A DNA stretch of 64,000 nucleotides, from positions 62,001 through 126,000 of the forward strand of contig JABTTQ020000186.1 of assembly GCA_016081115.2 (NCBI GenBank). The letters run 5' to 3'. This DNA comes from Rehmannia glutinosa (lineage: Eukaryota; Streptophyta; Magnoliopsida; Lamiales; Orobanchaceae). A program made the position numbers and the translations under genes. Below the pieces are notes generated by a model that saw only the letters and a list, made by a program, of their open reading frames with translations, was not told where the DNA came from and did not search any database. Positions 46,858 to 59,660 of this stretch are shown piece after piece (position 1 is the first letter of the stretch; every line of letters starts with the position of its first letter).

Positions 46858-47283
46858 CTACCTACTCCACACAGAAAAGAATAAAAATTGCCTCGTAGGT
46901 TATTACACTGTACGTAGTTTTTTTAATTTTTAGAGGATTATACTGCACATATGTACTATAGCATATAGTATATTAATTTTAATTTTCTCTTAACTACATG
47001 TTCAGAAATTTCTTCTTTCTTTTGAAAAAGATCCAAGTTCACTATTTGCTTTTAGTCTTTTTGAGAAAATATATTCTTTCGAGCGTAAATTCAAATCATT
47101 ATAAAGGAATTATAAAGAAAGAATGGTGTTTGAATCATTAACCTCCCATTTAATAGGTGAAACCAAATATTATCTCTCCTATTGAGATGGTTTTTGAGAG
47201 AATATATTTGATATTGTTGTTTTGGAATAGTTTTAGTTTTCAAACTATTTTTTTTAATTAAATAATTCAAATTTTTTATGTCC
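46858..47283. other. AT-rich spacer
   Basis: No gene or repeat recognised between the TTCGAA-rich element and the first TAGCGACGG repeats. Confidence 0.5.
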
Positions 47284-47379
47284 CACTAACACAATAAACT
47301 ACATTGTCTATGGTTGAAAATGACCAGTAACTATAATAAATAACACTAACAAAATATCTACGGTTAAAAATGCCTCTCA

Positions 47380-47830
47380 AAATACAAGAAATCAGCCAAA
47401 TAGCGATGAATATTAGCGACGGATTAGCAATGGAATAAACCAAGAAATTAAATAAATAGTTCAAATAAAAATTAGCGACTGCTAATAACAACGGAATAGC
47501 AACGAAATTAAACCAAAAAAATATTTTATTAATTATAAAATCCGTCGCTAATAAGATGACTAAAATCTGAAAATCTGGGAAATTTTTTGCGACGAATAAA
47601 TTCCATCGCTAAATAACTAAAATATTATAAATTTAACAACGGATATAAAAGCCGTCGCTATATTGTTAAATTCTTAATATTTTAGCGACGGATGTAATCC
47701 GTCGCCAAATTTTTTTCCAATTTTCAAAATTCAGTTCCATTTTTAGCGACGGATATAAAATCCGTTGCTAAATAATTAAAATTTGAATATTTTAGCGACG
47801 GAGTTACAATTCGTTGCTAATATTTCAGTT
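47380..47830. repeat. Subterminal repeats TAGCGACGG / CCGTCGCTA, left cluster
   Basis: About eight imperfect copies in both orientations (for example near 47541, 47598, 47650, 47681, 47744, 47797), often as hairpin pairs separated by a few bases. Confidence 0.85.
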
Positions 47831-47831
47831 A

Positions 47832-48996
47832 TTAATGACCGAGCGGCATGAGTTTTTCTCCCCAATTTTCTTTCTCCAATTCGCAAAATTTTCCTGCTCT
47901 TCGTTCGCCGCCTATTCCCACCACCACCGGACCAACCTGTCCCGACCGTTCTTTGGAGACTCGCCCCACCTCCGCTCTTTCCCGCCTTGTGCCGCTCCCC
48001 CAGGCATTAACTGGCGGGCCAAAGCAGTGTCGTGTAGGGATTTGAGTTGTAACAATGAATTTTGTTTTTCTAATTTTGGTTAATTTATTAGGTGGTTTAT
48101 GTTGGATTTTGGTTGGACAAACACTTGGAGAAATCTTCCCCTTCCACCTCCAGAAATAAGGGTTCCGCCGTCGCCGTACCCTCCACCTCCGCCGCCGCTT
48201 AGGAAAACATATTGATCTCCGGGACAACCACTATTCATCCACCCTCAACGCCAGAAGAACAAGCTTTCCGATGGTACCTTGTTGCTTTTATTTTTGAGTT
48301 TTGAATTTAATTTATTATCTCTTTTTTTTTTGGGTTTCGATTTCAATTGATTGTAGTGCGTTATTGCTTTTAATGATTGAGTCGCCGATGAGTCAAGTTT
48401 TTTTTAACTCCAAAGTTGTATATATTTAGTTTTACCTATTTCAGAGACTTGCTAGATCTGTATGAGGTGCTAAATACACCATTTTTGCATTTCTCTTTGT
48501 TAGTATGGATGGCGAGTGAATCTCTCGAAGTTCTATAGCATTTGATTTAAACGAGAATTGTGGGAATATGGATTTTGGGGTGGTTTTGAATTATTTTTGT
48601 ATTCTCTTTGTTCCTTCTTTTCGCTTCTTGATTCTAGTGGAGCTTTTAAGAAACTTTATGGGATATCGGGACTCATAAGCGTGATTTAGAAAACAATTTC
48701 TTAAACCCAGGCCCAATTTGTTCCCAAGTAGATTCAGAACATGCAACAAAAAGATGGTGATTGTGAGACTTAAGCACTAGTTCGCTAGTATTGAAGGTGG
48801 CATTAACTATTTTGTTTTTTTGTGGGGTCTTTTATCTTTTCTGGTTACTACTTGTTGAATAGGCTATGTATTGAAGGTGATTACTTTAAATGTTGAAAGC
48901 TAGCTTATTCTACATTAGATATTCTACTTTAAATTGTCATCTTTTACATGTAACTCTAAATGGTATGAAAAGCTAGTGACTGTGAATGGTCCTTAT
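47832..48996 (+). other. GC-richer gene-like fragment inside the DNA transposon
   Basis: 47850-48250 is GC-rich and proline-coding (for example PLPPPEIRVPPSPYPPPPPP near 48130) with a possible 5' splice site near 48273. The downstream part (48290-48996) is T-rich and intron-like. It may be a captured host-gene 5' end; I do not recognise the gene. Confidence 0.35.
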
Positions 48997-49986
48997 TGTT
49001 AGGTATCGACCCTGCTGTCGAGCATGTACGTCGTAGCCATTTTCTAATCCAACAAACTTAACTATTACAGAATAATCCTACGGGGTAGGGATTAGGGATT
49101 ACATGCCTTTTTCTAATAATGCAATAAACCAAAAAATAAAGCCGTGCGATGCACACGCACAAGGGAAGACACTTTCCCATCCAAACTGAAGCAAAGAAGC
49201 AAGAACAAAATCCTGAAGCTAAAGGCTACAAAAGCCTAAAAACTACAGAGAACAGAAAACCCTTGAGACCGCTTTGGAACCCGGATCTGAACGGGCGCCT
49301 TCTTCTTCGCCCGATCCGCCTACAAGAATACCAAACCCGAAATCAGTAAAAGCTCAAGAATAGAACTAAAACAGAAAGCAAATGGAAGGATATCACCGGT
49401 TTTAAGCACGAAGCTTAGTGGTCGAATGGGACTTAGGCTCAGGTTGTGTGTAGCGGTCCCTTCACCGTCCGACTACGAAACGGGACGCACCCAAAGTTGG
49501 CCACCAACGTGACACCGAAGCCCACAGCCGTCTGAACCCTCGAATCACCCGAAAACCCACCGGAGAAACAAGCCCGAAATCCGAAATATCCAAACCCCTC
49601 GAAACGAACGGTCACCAACAGCTCAATCGAATACACAACTCACAAAACACTCAAAGCCCACACAAGATTCACGAGAGAATCAAAAGAGACGATGGGATTT
49701 GAGAGGAGAGCACACAACCGCCTGCAAGTTTAGAGAGAGTGGGATAAATTCTTTGAGTGCTACGATTAGGGTTTGGGGAATAGGTGTATTTAACTTGGGA
49801 CTGAATGGCCAAGATAAAAACCCCAAAATGGACGGTTAGGATGAAAGAAAAGGATGCGCGGTTTTAATCTCGGGTCGGGTTGCACCGGGTGATATGAGAG
49901 GGTTGGTTGCTTTTGGGCTTAGTCACAAAATAGCGCCTGGACAAATGTGAACTGGGCCAATGTTAAAATTGGGCCAAATTCTAACA
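48997..49986 (-). repeat. 3' LTR of family C
   Basis: 990 bp with TGTTAG/CTAACA ends. The adjoining minus-strand GTGGAGAA just inside 49987 is the likely polypurine tract. Matches 53199-53945 over its last 750 bp. ORFs here are shadows. Confidence 0.9.
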
Positions 49987-50282
49987 TTCTCCACCTTGGC
50001 ACAATTCCTGTTTCACACGACTCGGGACATACACACATAATCATCATCGCCTAGTTATTTTTCTTTACTATACACAAAGTACAACAAGAATCAGTTCACA
50101 GTAAGGATACAGCAAATCGTAACACACGGGACAGCTTTAGCAAGCACACAACAAGCCAAAGCAAAAAAAAAAAAAAAAAACGGGACAGGGTAAAATCACC
50201 ATATTGCACACACAGTGCAATAAAACTGGAAATAACAAGCACACATCAAGTTATATCCGAAACCAACAAGTATAGGAACTGT

Positions 50283-53154
50283 TCAATCACCTGTATTGAA
50301 ATTCAGAATTTTTAAACATGTTAGAAATTTACTCACAAGCAGGCATTTAGTTCCCATATCAGCAGGATTAAATTCAGAAGGTATTTTTTCAAAATTAACT
50401 ATGCCTTTAGCAACAATATCACGAATATAATGGAACCTCACATCGATATGCTTAGTTCTATCATGAAAAACAGGATTCTTACACAATTGAATACCAGATT
50501 GACTGTCAGAAAATACAACAACATTACCATCAAGAAAACCAAGTTCAGAAATCAAGCCCTCAAGCCAAATTGCTTCTCTTAATGCTTCAGTTACAACAAT
50601 ATACTCAGATTCAGTTGTAGACAGTGCAACAATGTGTTGTAACTGTGATTTCCAACTAACACATGAACCACACAAAGTGAACACATAAGATGTTGTTGAT
50701 TTTCTGTTATCCCTATCATTTGCATAATTAGAATCCACATAACCTTTCAATTTAACCCCATCTTTGCACTTAGCAAATTTCAGACCATAATTCAAAGAAT
50801 GTTTCAAATATCGCATAAGCCATTTAACAACATTCCAATGTATAAATCCAGGATTAGACATGTATCTACTCAAACAGCTCACAGAATAAGCAATATCGGG
50901 CCTAGTGCTAACCATAAGATACATTACAGAACCTATAGCACATTCTTCATAGAATTCATATCATGCTCAGTTTTTGGACATTGTTCATTACTTAGCAAGA
51001 AATGGGCAGCCAAAGGAACATTAACAGGTTTTGAATCACTCATAGAAAATTTAGACAAAATTTTCTACACATAAGAAATTTGATTTAGAAAAATCACAGA
51101 ATTTTTCCTATCTCTAAAGATGTTCATTCCTAAAATCCTTTTAGCATCTCCTAAATATTTCATGTCAAACTTAGCACTTAGACAGTTTTTAACATGCTCA
51201 ATAGTTTTAACACAAGGACTAATCAACATCATATCATCAACATAAATCAACAAGAAAACAGGCACTTCTACATTTTCTTTGAAATACAGACAGTGATCGT
51301 AATTACTTCTTTTAAAATTCAAAGACAACATGCATTCATCAAATTTCTTGTTCCAACATCTAGGAGACTATTTCAAGCCATATAAGGATTTTTTCAACAA
51401 ACAAACAAAATCAGATTTCTTATTATCCACAAAACCTTCGGGTTGTTGCATATAGATTTTTTCAGTTAAATCACCATGCAAAAAGGCAGTTTTCACATCT
51501 AACTGCTTTAAATCCCAATTAAACTGAGCAGTCAAGGCAAGCATAATTCGCACGGTTGTAAATTTCACAACAGGGGAAATATTTCAGTATAATCAATACC
51601 TTCCTTTTGAGTAAAACCTTTAGCCACAAGTCTAGCTTTAAAACGTACAGAATCATTCTCATTCTTTACTTTAAACAACCACTTACAATCAACCTCAGAA
51701 CAATTTTCAGGTTTAGGTACAAGTACCCAAGTGTTGTTAACATGTAAAGAGTTCATTTCTTCATTCATAACATTTAACCACTCTTGAGAATGTTCAGATT
51801 TTAAAGCTTCTTGGTAAGTTTTAGGTTCACAATTATCAATTGACTCAAAACAGAAAACACATACGAAGTCAAGTGAAAATCATCAAAACGAGAAGGCTGC
51901 CTAATATTCCTTCGAGTTCTATCCCTAGCAAGTTGATAATTACCAAGTTCATGAGGTTCATTATCATCCAAATCACCCAATTCACCACGCAAACCAGCAA
52001 TATCAACATTTTCATGCATATTCACAAAATCAGGCTCATTTTCAGGAATATGTTCAGGCACATTTTCAGTTTCAACATGCACATTTTGAGATTCATCAAA
52101 ATTACTTGAAACAGGTATTTGCTCCACCTTATTTTGGAGCAGGATCAGATTCAAACAAAGGCAAAGAGGGAGTCAAACATGGAAATTCAGATTCATTAAA
52201 AATGACATCTCTACTAATTAAAATTTTAAAACCAGGTTCACCCCTAAGCCACAATCTATAGCCTTTCACACCTTCAGGATATCCTAAAAAAACACATTTT
52301 TTAGATCTTGGTTCAAGTTTATCACCTTTTTGATGAACAAATGCAGCAAAACCAAATACTTTCAAGTTTGAAAAATCAATTTGTTTACCAGAAAATACAA
52401 ATTCAGGACATTTTCCTTTCAAAGGCACAAATGGAGATCTATTAATCAAATACGCAGCCGTATGAACAGCTTCACCCCAGAACCTTTTTGAAAGACCCCA
52501 GGAAGCAAGCATGCTCCTGACCCTTTCAAGTAAGGTTCTATTCATACGCTCGGCAACATCATTTTGCTGTGGCGTATAAGGCACATTTTTATGCCTTCGA
52601 ATACCATATTCATCACATAAGTTGTCAAACAAGTTATTGCAGAATTCAAGACCATTATCTGTCCTAAGAGTTTTAATCCTTTTACCGGTTTGATTCTCAA
52701 TCAAAGTTTTCCAATTCTTGAATTTTTCAAACACATCAGATTTATTTTTCATTAAGAAAACCCACACTTTTCTTGAAAAATCATCAATTATAGACAGGAA
52801 ATACCTATTTCCACCTTGAGTGGGTTCACTAGACGGATCCCAAACATCAGCATGCAAATACTCAAGTATATTAGTGCAAACAGATTGATTAGGAAAAGGA
52901 GAAACAAGAAATTTAACTTTATGTTGTTTTCCTAACACACATGAATCACAAAAGGGCAAACATGATAGAACATCACTACCAAAACAACCAACCTTATGCA
53001 GAATTTCAATACCTTTACAACTCATGTGACCTAGCCTTTTATGCCATAAATCAGTTTTATCAACATTGACAGCATTCACAACATTCACATCAATAGGCAT
53101 AGATTCAGCAAAACAAACATACAAGTTATTTCTTTTGACAGCTTTGAAAATCAC
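50283..53154 (-). pseudogene. pol: Integrase, RT and RNase H of family C
   Basis: From 53154: GAG-pre-integrase (LWHKRLGHMSCKG, CDSCVLGKQH), integrase core with D in EYLHADVWDPS, D in TLRTDNGLEF and E in VAERMNRT (the preceding QQNG reads QQND). This 341-codon stretch is intact. RT lies in pieces from 51768 (CKWLFKVKNEN, ARLVAKGFTQKEGIDY, LDVKTAFLHGDL), with YVDDMMLIS near 51240, broken by at least four frameshifts. RNase H (50924-50283) is one open stretch with YVDSNYANDRDNRKSTTSY, STTESEYIVVTEA and HDRTKHIDVRFHYIRD. The lineage differs from families A and B (Tork or Ivana-like by eye, unproven). Confidence 0.9.
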
Positions 53155-53198
53155 TAAAGAACCTTTTCAAAATTTTCATCACACCATTTCCAAATCTT

Positions 53199-53945
53199 CC
53201 TAAAAACTACAGAGAACAAAAAACCCTTGATACCGCTGGAACCGGACTGAAACGGGCTGCCTTCTTCGGGCCGAACCGCTGCCACAGAATACCAAACCCG
53301 AAATCAGTAAAAGCTCAAGAATATAACTAAAACAGAAAGCAAATGGAAGGATATCACCGGTTTTAAGCACGAAGCTTAGTGGACGAACGGGACTTAGGCT
53401 CAGGTTGTGTGTAGCGGTCCCTTCACCGTCGACTACGAAACGGGACGCACCCAAAGTTGGCCACCAACGTGACACCGAAGCCCATAGCCGTCCGAACCCT
53501 CGAATCACTCGAAAATCCACCGGAGAAACAAGCCCAAAACCCGAAATATCCAATCCCCTCGAAACGAATGGTCACCAACAGCTCAATCGAACACACAACT
53601 CACAAAACACTCAAAGCTCACACAAGATTCACAGAGAATCAAAAGAGACAATGGGATTTGAGAGGGAGAGCACACAACCGCTGCAAGTTTAGAGAGAGTG
53701 GGATAAAGTGTTGAGTGCTACAGTTAAGGTTTGGGGGAATAGGTGTATTTAACTTGGGACTAAATGGCCAAGATAAAAACCCCAAAATGGACGGTTAGGA
53801 TGAAAGAAAAGGATGCACAGTTTTAATCTCGGGTCGGGTTGCACCGGGTGATATGAGAGGGTTGGTTGCTTTTGGGCTTAGTCACAAAATGGGGCCTGGA
53901 CAAATGTGAACTGGGCCAATGTTAAAATTGGGCCAAATTCTAACA
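53199..53945 (-). repeat. Truncated 5' LTR of family C
   Basis: 747 bp, very similar to 49236-49986, outer end CTAACA at 53945. The inner end is lost at the deletion junction. Confidence 0.9.
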
Positions 53946-53950
53946 CTTGT

Positions 53951-54599
53951 GATTGTCATCTTTTCTGGTTTCTATTGGAGTTTGTTTTGTTTGATTCAGT
54001 TAATTAATTATTGTATGGCTTCAAAGCTGTTGGATTGGTATCTCTTGTTTTGTCTTCACACAAAAGGTTTTTCACATTTTGTATGAAAATATGTATTTAT
54101 GGGTGGATGTTCCTTAAAATATGGTTCCACCTCCATAGGATAACTTAACTTCCTACTCTTTCAGATGACTAGAGGCCGAGCTAGTAGAGGTGGTAGGTGG
54201 CGTGGACGAGGTGATAGCTTCTATTTCTAGATTTGCCTCGTGAATATCGATTCCCTTCAGAAATGATGATGATGGAGTATGCAAAGGCAGTTCAAGAAAG
54301 TGTAGATGGATACAACTGGAAGATTAATTCCCTATACGACTTCGAGTGATATTACCAAGATTTTCAAGCATAGTATCTATACACATTTGTATTTTATATT
54401 ATAGATTATATATGGATGTATTGCGGATTTCTATAACTATAAATTTTTGGCATGGATTTTTTGTAAAACAGATATTATATTGGCTATTATTGATAGTTTA
54501 TATAGTTTATGTAAACATCTTTTTATAAATTGAACGTGAATTATTTTTACAGGTTTTTAATTATAAAAAATAAAATAAAAAATACAAAAATATTATAAA
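53951..54599 (+). other. Continuation of the interrupted DNA transposon, with a short exon-like piece
   Basis: A 3' splice-like site (CTCTTTCAG, ending about 54163) precedes ATGACTAGAGG, coding MTRGRASRGGRWRGRG, then after a stop LPREYRFPSEMMMMEYAKAVQE in another frame, ending near 54347. It looks like a captured or remnant exon; the product is not recognised. 54350-54599 is AT-rich. Confidence 0.4.
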
Positions 54600-54662
54600 A
54601 ATAGCGACGGATTGTATCCGTCGCTATTTAATCAAATTAGCGACGAAATTTCCGTCGCTAAT
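54600..54662. repeat. Subterminal repeats TAGCGACGG / CCGTCGCTA, right cluster
   Basis: Two hairpin pairs just left of the A3 LTR, matching 47380-47830. Confidence 0.85.
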
Positions 54663-54677
54663 GTTAAAAACAAAAGT

Positions 54678-56234
54678 TGTTAGGAAATTTATTGTTTAGA
54701 TTTTGATGAATGCCATGTAAAACTTAGAATAGGAAGTTGGCACCCCATTCTTGTTGTAAAATGCATTGTAATAAATAGGGTTGGTCAAGGCCGAGTTAAG
54801 TCGGCCTACGCCCAAACATGCAAGAGGACAACCGGAGACTAGAAGGAAGACTCGTGCGAGGACAGTGAGTATGGCAAAGAAGAGTAGAGCGGGAACTCTC
54901 TTTGAATAAGCGGTGAGATGCGGTGAGTGGAGTATCGTCAAGTCAACTCAAGAAAAGCCAAGTCTCAAGTTGAAGTGATGAAGAGTCATCCAATGATTGG
55001 AAGTCTGAATCTAAGTCACCTGGGGAAAGCAAAGAAATGCGGTCAAGTCGAGATAATGAAAAAGATCCGTTTACGAGAAATCAAGAGAATTACTTAAACA
55101 AGTAATATCTCCATACCACCTTTCTCTCGAGTGCTCGATCCCCGAAGCGTGCAAGAGGAATGAACCAATGGGAAGCACTACACCGTGTCGAACTACGAAA
55201 AGGTGTAAAAAAAAACAATTCATACGAGGAAATGGCAACTCAAGATCGCAACAAGACAAGCTGCAAGCGATCGCAAGTGACTTTCAAAAATAAGCTATCT
55301 CTTCAACGAGCAAATTTTTGAAAGATCACTATAAAAGGCCGAGAAATGATTTTGAGAAGTGTTACGGACGAGAACCAAAAACGTTCAAGCAATTATTAGA
55401 ACTGGAAACACGAAATATTCTCAATCCTCAAGCCTACACTACGAAGAACATCAATCCAACACTCACTTGTGAAGGAAAGATAACTTCAAATGAAGAGTTG
55501 AAAGGAAAATCTTGAAAAATCAAGGGGTCTACATTCCACGAAGGATTGTAGGAAGGTTCAAGTCGAACCAAGTCTTAAGCTTTTGGAGGGCTTCGTGATC
55601 AAATCCAAAGAGCTTGAGCAAGTGGGTGTAGTAGAAAGGCGTTTGCCCTGTGAAGAAGCCGAGTCGTCGAGAAGCCGGTGAGTGATCAAGGCGTCTCGGA
55701 GGCCCGAGTCCCAAAGGATCAAGTCGTTTGTGTGATCAAGACTTGTCTACGGACCGTATTACCACTTTGTATCTTGATCAATACCTAGTGGATTCCTCCG
55801 GGGAGTTGGAGAAGAGAGGAGTAGAAGAATTACCCCATCTTGAACCTCTATAAAAAATTTCATTGTGTCATTTACATTTCAAAGCACTTTAATTCTGCAT
55901 CTTAATTGTTTAAATATCTTTGATAAATTTGCTATCCACTTGATAATTTCTAAGTACTAAACCAAGCACTAAATCCTTGTTTAACCAAACTTAAGGGTGT
56001 TAAGTCTTCCTGAAAAACAAACCACGATTGAGTTAATTTAGACCCACGGTGAGTTATTCCATCAACAACTCGGTTGAGTCGTTGAAGACTAACTCTCTTG
56101 ATTAACTAAAATTTTGTCCCTAAGACACAGTGTGTAGTATCAACTCGAATATTTAAAAGGACTAAATCGAAAATTTGGTAAGGTTTATTCAACCCCCCTT
56201 CTAAACCTTACACTTACACCCCTTGGGACCTACA
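54678..56234 (+). repeat. 5' LTR of A3
   Basis: 1557 bp, TGTTAGG...CCTACA. Homologous to 7891-9471 and 17447-19031 but with more CG dinucleotides at sites that read CA or TG in the others. Confidence 0.9.
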
Positions 56235-56236
56235 AG

Positions 56237-56248
56237 TGGTATCGGAGC
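56237..56248 (+). promoter_or_regulatory. Primer binding site of A3
   Basis: TGGTATCGGAGC two bases after the LTR, initiator tRNA-Met type with one change. Confidence 0.85.
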
Positions 56249-56361
56249 GGTTGGTTCATTAAACCCTCCGCACCAGTTCTTGAACTAGATCTCCAAACTT
56301 TTCAAAGTCCGCTTTAGTACTTAAACTTTCAAAACTCTTTTTATCATTAAAAGTTATTATC

Positions 56362-58375
56362 ATGGAAGCAAATTTGACACGCATCCCTATGTTCACTATT
56401 GAAGAATTTGATGATTGGAAAATTCGTATGCGAGGCTCATCTATCAAAGCATTACATGATGAGATGTGGATAGTGATAGAGGATGGGCCACTGCAAATCT
56501 TAAAGGTGAACACGGTTTGTAAGAAGAGTTGCGGTGAAGGAGAAGAGGATGTTGCTCCCGGACATCGTCATGGTTGAAAAACCAAGAAGCTGAATGGACA
56601 AATGATGACAGAAAAAGATACAACCTGGACAATGTAGCCAAGGACATCCTTTACAAAACCTTGGACAAAGCCATGTTCAATAAAGTCAAATCATGGAAAA
56701 CGGCTAAAGAAATCAGGACAAGCTAACATTGATTTGTGAAGGCTCGGAAGCAAATCAAAGAAAACAAATTATCGGTGGTGTCATTGAAATTTGAGAACTT
56801 CAAAATGATCTCGGAGAAAACCTGGATCAACTGGATGCTCGATTCACGAAATCACCAACGAGTTATCCGCACTTGGAAAGGAATATACGACGAAGAAATG
56901 TGTATGAAAATCCTAAAAAGTCTTCGGTGAATGGGAAATGAAGGTCATGGCACTAAGACATTCCATGGACCTATCAAAGACATCCAACCATGAACTATTC
57001 TCGGACCTCAAAGCCTACGAGTTTGGTGAGAAGAAAAGACGAGGAAGAGACAAATCGTACCCCAAAACATTTGCTCTAATTGTTAAAGATGGGAAGAGAG
57101 CTGAGGTCAAAGAAGTCATTGATCCAGAAAAAATAGCCCGATGGTTAAAAGGTTCAACAAGTTCTTCAATAAGAACTACAAGAGAGAAATGGCGAATCTT
57201 CGAGAAGACACTCGGCTCCTCCAAATCAAGGGAAGATAGACCAACCAAGAGAACAGATCATCAAAAAGTGAATATCAAAGGGTCGACAATCCAAGAATGG
57301 AAAGAGTCGATCAAAAAGGTGAATATCTATCTTTGGAACTATAGACAACCAGTCACTATGCCATTGATTGCTCATATCCTGTAGTTAACAAATACGGGAA
57401 TGAAGAAGAAAGAAAGGTCTTGAGAGAAAGAAGACAAGAAAAGAAAAAGGCAATGATGGTCGCAGAGCTAGCATTAAACAACCAAGTCAAGAGAGGCAGG
57501 TGATTGAGAGCAAGTGAAGCCGACTACTCAAGTGACTCGAAGAAGAAGCCCCGTCGCTTAATGGCCAAGGAACAAGATCAACTCGACCAAGAAGATGAGG
57601 TACACTCCAACTCATCAAACTCGGACTCTAGTGATAGTGATTGTGACACACACACTTCATCACCCGCCGATCTTTATGATTCATTAGGCAAAATGATGAA
57701 AGATTTTGAACACATTAAATCCTCACACACACTACTAAATGAGGAAAACAACCTACTCAAAAGCCAAATCTCACGGTGACTAAGGAGAGCCGGGTACTCT
57801 AAGTCAAATAGTGATGAGAATGAAAGTTTAAAAATTTGAAAATGCTAAGTTAATAGCAGAAATAGTTGCCATAGAAAAGAGAATGTGGAGACAAGACAAA
57901 GCTTAAGATTTAACTCCTCGTGATATGTCAAACTTCAAGAGTAATTTTGGAAAAAGGATCTTCAAGCAATGAAGAGTCTAAAAAATCAAAACTCTAAATG
58001 TTGCACACACATTCACTCCAAAGCACAATTACAAGCAAAGCGGCCTTGGTTATAAAGGAAAAGGAAAACGGCCGATTGAGTGCTTGAAAGGACAAACGGT
58101 GAGAAGAGATTCACCGAGTTCCTCGGCCAAACTCCAAGCGAAAATACTCTGTAAAGAAGAAGCGAGCTACAAAAACCCAGAAGAAAATCCATAAAAGAAA
58201 TACATATGATGGGAATGGTAGAAAATATCCAAGCCAAGTGATTGGAATAATGTAAACTATCAAAGATAGACTTATGGAATATAAGCCCAAATGGCAAAGG
58301 CACAGAACTCAAGCAAAGGCCATTCCAAAAGTATAAGAGCTTTCATCAAAGACACATATGCACCTAGGCACTACA
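56362..58375 (+). pseudogene. gag: Gag of A3
   Basis: Starts MEANLTRIPMFTIEEFDDWKIRM at 56362. The copia-type gag domain continues in other frames: KENKLSVVSLKFENFKM (about 56757) and ALRHSMDLSKTSNHELFSDLKAYEF (56950-57025). The zinc knuckle region (about 57325-57375) has lost its cysteine pattern. The acidic serine-rich segment DSSDSDCDTHTSS is at about 57630, followed by a coiled coil and basic tail to 58375. There it joins, without protease, a pol segment (ITDVTYVEGLNFNLLSIS in mixed frames). Six or more frame breaks. Confidence 0.85.
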
Positions 58376-59660
58376 CTTAGAAATCACGGATGTTACATAT
58401 GTCGAAGGACTCAACTTCAACTTGCTAAGCATAAGTCAACTCGTGACAAGGGCTATAATGTTGGATTCAACATGGGTGTATGCCAAATCAAGGATCTTGA
58501 ATCGAATGAAGTTGTGTTGCAAGGATGCGGAGACAAAAGAACATGTATGTAGTAGATTGGTCAACCGCTACACACAAGACTTTGTCTATTAGCAAAGAGC
58601 ACAAATTGGTGAATCAAGTTGGATGTGGCACAAAAGCCGAGTCACTGAATTTCAAACGATTAACAAGCTTGAAGTAGTCTTGTGGAAGGACTTCGGACTC
58701 GATATACAAGAAGGAGAGTATATGTGATGCATGTCGGGAAGGAAAACAAATCAAATCTTCATTCAAAGAAAAGACATGTTCATCTTCAACAAGAATATTG
58801 CATCTGCTACATATGGATCTATTTGGTGATGGAACCCACCAAAGATAAGTGGAAAGAAATACACCTTGGTGGTAGTAGATGACTACTCAAGATATACATG
58901 GACAATATTCATGTGTAAAGAAGAAAGAAACTCTCTAAAAACTACCACGGTGATGAAGAGGATTCAAAAGCGAGAAGAGCCAAACCATTATCAAAATAAG
59001 ATCAAGAGGAACCGAGTTTGTCAATGGAATAATAACTCGGTATTGTATTGAAAATGGTATTGGTCATGAACTATCGTGACAAGGACCCCCTTTGTGAGAA
59101 TGGAGTTGCGAGAAAGAAAGAGCAGAACTCTCAAAGAAGCGGCAAAGGACCATGTTAGTGAAGCGGGGTTACCAAAAATATTTTGGTGAAGCAATCAACA
59201 CGACTTGCTACACTCAAAACAGGATGTATGATAAACAGACGGTGACAAAGACTCCCTATGAGATTTGGGTGGAAGAAAACCAAATGTTGCATATTTGAGA
59301 ATATTTGGATGTAAATGCTTCATCCACAACAATGGCAAAGACAATCTAAAGGCTTTCGATGCTAAAGCGATGAAGGTATCTTCTTGGGATACTCATTTGA
59401 AAGCAAAGCTCTGAGTACTCAACAAAAGGACTATGGTTGCGGAAGAATCCATTCATGTGGTATTCGATGAGCCAAATGTAAATGGATAAGACATTGAAGA
59501 GTCGGTGATAAGTGAATCATCCAACCATACGAAGAGTCCCTATCTTTTGAAAGTGGAATTATAAACTCGAGAAGAAGATGAGATAGTGAATCTCAAAAGC
59601 AATTTGGAAAATTTGCGGCTAAGTGATTACGAGAGAGTGAACACAGAACACAGTTTGCAA
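58376..59660 (+). pseudogene. pol: Integrase of A3
   Basis: After the protease deletion: QIKDLESNEVVLQG (about 58485), GAG-pre-integrase and zinc domain remnants to CDACREGKQIKS-like sequence near 58730. The core follows with VVVDDYSRYTWTIFM (58866-58910), the RGTEF-type site near 59012 and NGVARKKEQNSQ-like sequence near 59100. All are in changing frames, so the DDE residues can be only partly read. The C-terminal part resembles A2 (FGCKCFIHNN near 59310). Confidence 0.8.

Larger units (their letters stand above)
48997..53945 (-). mobile_element. Ty1/copia element (family C), internally deleted
   Basis: Minus-strand element with 3' LTR 48997-49986, RNase H, RT and integrase (50283-53154) and a truncated 5' LTR 53199-53945. 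The flanks cttat (48992-48996) and cttgt (53946-53950) fit a target duplication with one change. The last 240 bp or so of the 5' LTR, PBS, gag and protease are gone: LTR sequence joins the pol region directly near 53199. It cannot move on its own. Confidence 0.9.
47284..54677. mobile_element. Probable DNA transposon (CACTA-like), interrupted by family C and A3
   Basis: The left part (about 47380-47830) and the right part (54600-54662) both carry inverted copies of TAGCGACGGAT / ATCCGTCGCTA, the type of subterminal repeat common in CACTA (En/Spm) elements. Between them are gene-like fragments and a family C copia insertion. A CACTAACACAA at 47285 might be the left terminus. The right terminus is lost to A3 at 54678. 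No transposase is seen, so classification is tentative. Confidence 0.45.

Noticed and set aside
47832..48227. Proline-rich protein gene near 48 kb
   Set aside because: Kept only as a gene-like fragment: no single frame links the pieces, no known domain, and it lies inside a transposon.
53200..53714. ORFs of 117, 95 and 85 codons beside family C pol
   Set aside because: They lie in LTR sequence also present at 49200-49700 with different frame breaks.
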